From NCBI GenBank assembly GCA_947585065.1, contig CANPWX010000052.1:1-7360 (forward strand): 7,360 nucleotides of DNA, read 5' to 3'. This document shows positions 6,192 to 7,360 of the stretch, piece after piece; positions within the stretch are counted from its first letter, which is position 1; each line of letters begins with the position of its first letter. The notes below the pieces were generated by a model. The model searched no databases. It had not been told where the DNA came from and worked only from the letters and a program-made list of their open reading frames with translations. The position numbers were made by a program, and so were the translations under genes. The stretch is from an uncultured Bacilli bacterium (GTDB lineage Bacteria > Bacillota_I > Bacilli_A > RF39 > UBA660).

Positions 6192-6220
6192 TTGATTCTA
6201 TTTTCGTTCTTTTATATAAT
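6192..6220 (+). promoter_or_regulatory. SigA-type promoter of the DUF2130 gene
   Basis: TTGATT (6192-6197) and a perfect TATAAT (6215-6220) are separated by 17 bases. Transcription should start near 6227, giving a leader of about 20 bases that contains the ribosome binding site. Confidence 0.75.
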
Positions 6221-6232
6221 TGAATTAGTATG

Positions 6233-6238
6233 AAAGGA
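6233..6238 (+). promoter_or_regulatory. Ribosome binding site choosing the DUF2130 start
   Basis: AAAGGA stands nine bases before the ATG at 6248. An in-frame ATG at 6230 would add six residues but would overlap this site, lie almost at the predicted transcription start, and have no Shine-Dalgarno sequence of its own. Confidence 0.7.
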
Positions 6239-6247
6239 TATGTGTTT

Positions 6248-7360
6248 ATGAATGATATTAAATGTCCAAAATGTGGAACTGTTTTTCAAGTAAATGAAAC
6301 TGATTATGATTCTATTGTAAAACAAATTAGAAATCATGAGTTCGAGAAAGAATTAAATATTCGGAAGGATATGTTTGAAAAAGAAAAAGAAAATGCTGTG
6401 AAGCTTACTGAGGCAACCCTTAATAATTCTTATCAAGAACGTATGAATCAAAAAGAATTAGAAATTAGTCGTTTGAAAGATGAATTAAAAAATATAGAAG
6501 AAGATACTAAAAATCGATTAGAAAAAAATTATTTAGGTGCTTTAAATAAAAAAGAATTGGAAATTAATAATTTAAAAAATGAATTAAAAATAGAAATTAA
6601 TAATAAAAATATGGATATTCAAAAAGCTGTTATGGAAAAAGAGAAAGACATTCAAGAATTAAATAAACAATTAGAATTAAGTCAGGGAAACTATTTATTA
6701 AAAGAACAAACTTTAAGAGACAGTTATGAATCTAAATTAAAAGATAAAGAAGAACAAATTTCTTATTATAAAGATTTTAAGGCTAGACAATCTACAAAAA
6801 TGATAGGGGAATCTTTGGAACAACATTGTTTTAATGAATTTAATAAATTAAGACCTTTGTTTAAAAATTGTTATTTTGAAAAAGATAATGATGCTCGTAG
6901 TGGATCGAAAGGAGATTTTATTTTAAGAGATTATGATGATGATGGAACACCGATTGTATCTATTATGTTTGAAATGAAAAATGAAGCAGATGAAACAGCT
7001 ACGAAACATAAAAATGAAGATTTTTTTAAAGAATTAGATAAAGATCGAAAAGAAAAAGATTGTGAATATGCTGTGTTAGTTTCTTTATTAGAGATTGATA
7101 ATGAATATTACAATAATGGGATCGTTGATGTGTCCCATAAGTTTGATAAGATGTATGTGATAAGACCCCAGTTTTTTATTCCTCTTATTACATTAATACG
7201 TAGTTTATCTCTTAATGCTTTAAGTTATAAAAAAGAACTTGAAATTGTTAAAAATCAAAATATTGATATTTCTCATTTTGAAGAAAATATGAATGCTTTT
7301 AAAGATGGATTTGGAAGAAATTATCGAATTGCTAGTGAAAGATTTCAAAAAGCAATTGAA
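6248..7360 (+). CDS. DUF2130 protein: zinc-knuckle, coiled coil and PD-(D/E)XK-like domain (3' end cut off by window)
   Basis: The frame is open from the ATG at 6248 to the window edge: 371 residues seen, no stop; family members are usually a little over 400 residues. It resembles DUF2130 (COG4487) proteins. Order of parts: a half zinc ribbon with CPKCG (6-10) but no second Cys pair, so metal binding would need a partner subunit or does not occur; a long Lys/Glu/Asn-rich coiled coil (about 28-180); then the conserved DUF2130 domain. In that domain GESLE (187-191) opens a helix, and GD (222-223) followed by FEMK (241-244) reproduces the D...ExK layout of PD-(D/E)XK nucleases, with D223, E242 and K244 as candidate active-site residues. 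The coiled coil contains an internal repeat: residues 67-82 and 100-115 are near copies. Family function is not established; DNA binding or cleavage is a reasonable inference from the fold only. It has its own promoter, divergent from the small gene. Confidence 0.83.
   Translation, partial: MNDIKCPKCGTVFQVNETDYDSIVKQIRNHEFEKELNIRKDMFEKEKENAVKLTEATLNNSYQERMNQKELEISRLKDELKNIEEDTKNRLEKNYLGALNKKELEINNLKNELKIEINNKNMDIQKAVMEKEKDIQELNKQLELSQGNYLLKEQTLRDSYESKLKDKEEQISYYKDFKARQSTKMIGESLEQHCFNEFNKLRPLFKNCYFEKDNDARSGSKGDFILRDYDDDGTPIVSIMFEMKNEADETATKHKNEDFFKELDKDRKEKDCEYAVLVSLLEIDNEYYNNGIVDVSHKFDKMYVIRPQFFIPLITLIRSLSLNALSYKKELEIVKNQNIDISHFEENMNAFKDGFGRNYRIASERFQKAIE

Noticed and set aside
6230..6247. 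Earlier in-frame ATG for the DUF2130 protein
   Set aside because: It would be placed almost at the predicted transcription start and lacks a Shine-Dalgarno sequence, while AAAGGA is correctly spaced for 6248.
1..7360. tRNA, rRNA, CRISPR array, insertion sequence or prophage
   Set aside because: No cloverleaf-like segments, regular spacers, transposase signatures or terminal inverted repeats were seen; the window is almost fully occupied by protein genes.

Overview
The window looks like part of a chromosome from a low-GC, AT-rich member of the Bacillota (Firmicutes). This rests on the strongly A/T-biased third codon positions, GGAGG-type ribosome binding sites, TTGnnn/TATAAT promoters, and the families present (Amidase_3, DUF2974 hydrolase, sugar-transfer-associated ATP-grasp, DUF2130). 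The standard code fits: all tryptophans are TGG, no gene needs TGA read through, and all six visible stops are TAA or TAG. The exact lineage cannot be told from sequence alone; an uncultured gut-type Bacilli or Clostridia relative is my guess.

Layout. (1) Positions 3-3248, plus strand: three tightly spaced genes that look like one operon and may continue left of the window. They encode an EctB-type L-2,4-diaminobutyrate (DAB) aminotransferase, an ATP-grasp ligase of the sugar-transfer-associated family, and a CaCA-family Na+/Ca2+ exchanger. No ectA or ectC is present here, so the DAB may be passed to the ATP-grasp enzyme rather than made into ectoine. (2) 3247-3276: a hairpin with A/T tails, usable as a terminator from both sides. 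(3) 3275-4633, minus strand: a membrane-anchored N-acetylmuramoyl-L-alanine amidase. (4) 4634-4704: a compact divergent promoter region. (5) 4705-5763, plus strand: a DUF2974 (Mbeg1-like) alpha/beta hydrolase with a TTG start. (6) 5760-6074, minus strand: an unrecognised acidic 104-residue protein whose stop overlaps that of the hydrolase. (7) 6075-6247: a regulatory region with two divergent promoters, a near-perfect 21-bp palindrome at one transcription start, and two direct repeats, one of which matches the Spo0A box. (8) 6248-7360, plus strand: a DUF2130 coiled-coil/nuclease-fold protein that runs off the right edge.

How the parts may work together. The amidase, the hydrolase and perhaps the DAB/ATP-grasp pair act at or on the cell envelope; the link between them is inference from families and adjacency. 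The most interesting leads are the ectB-ATP-grasp pair as a possible DAB-conjugating pathway, and the 6075-6247 control region shared by an orphan small gene and the DUF2130 gene.
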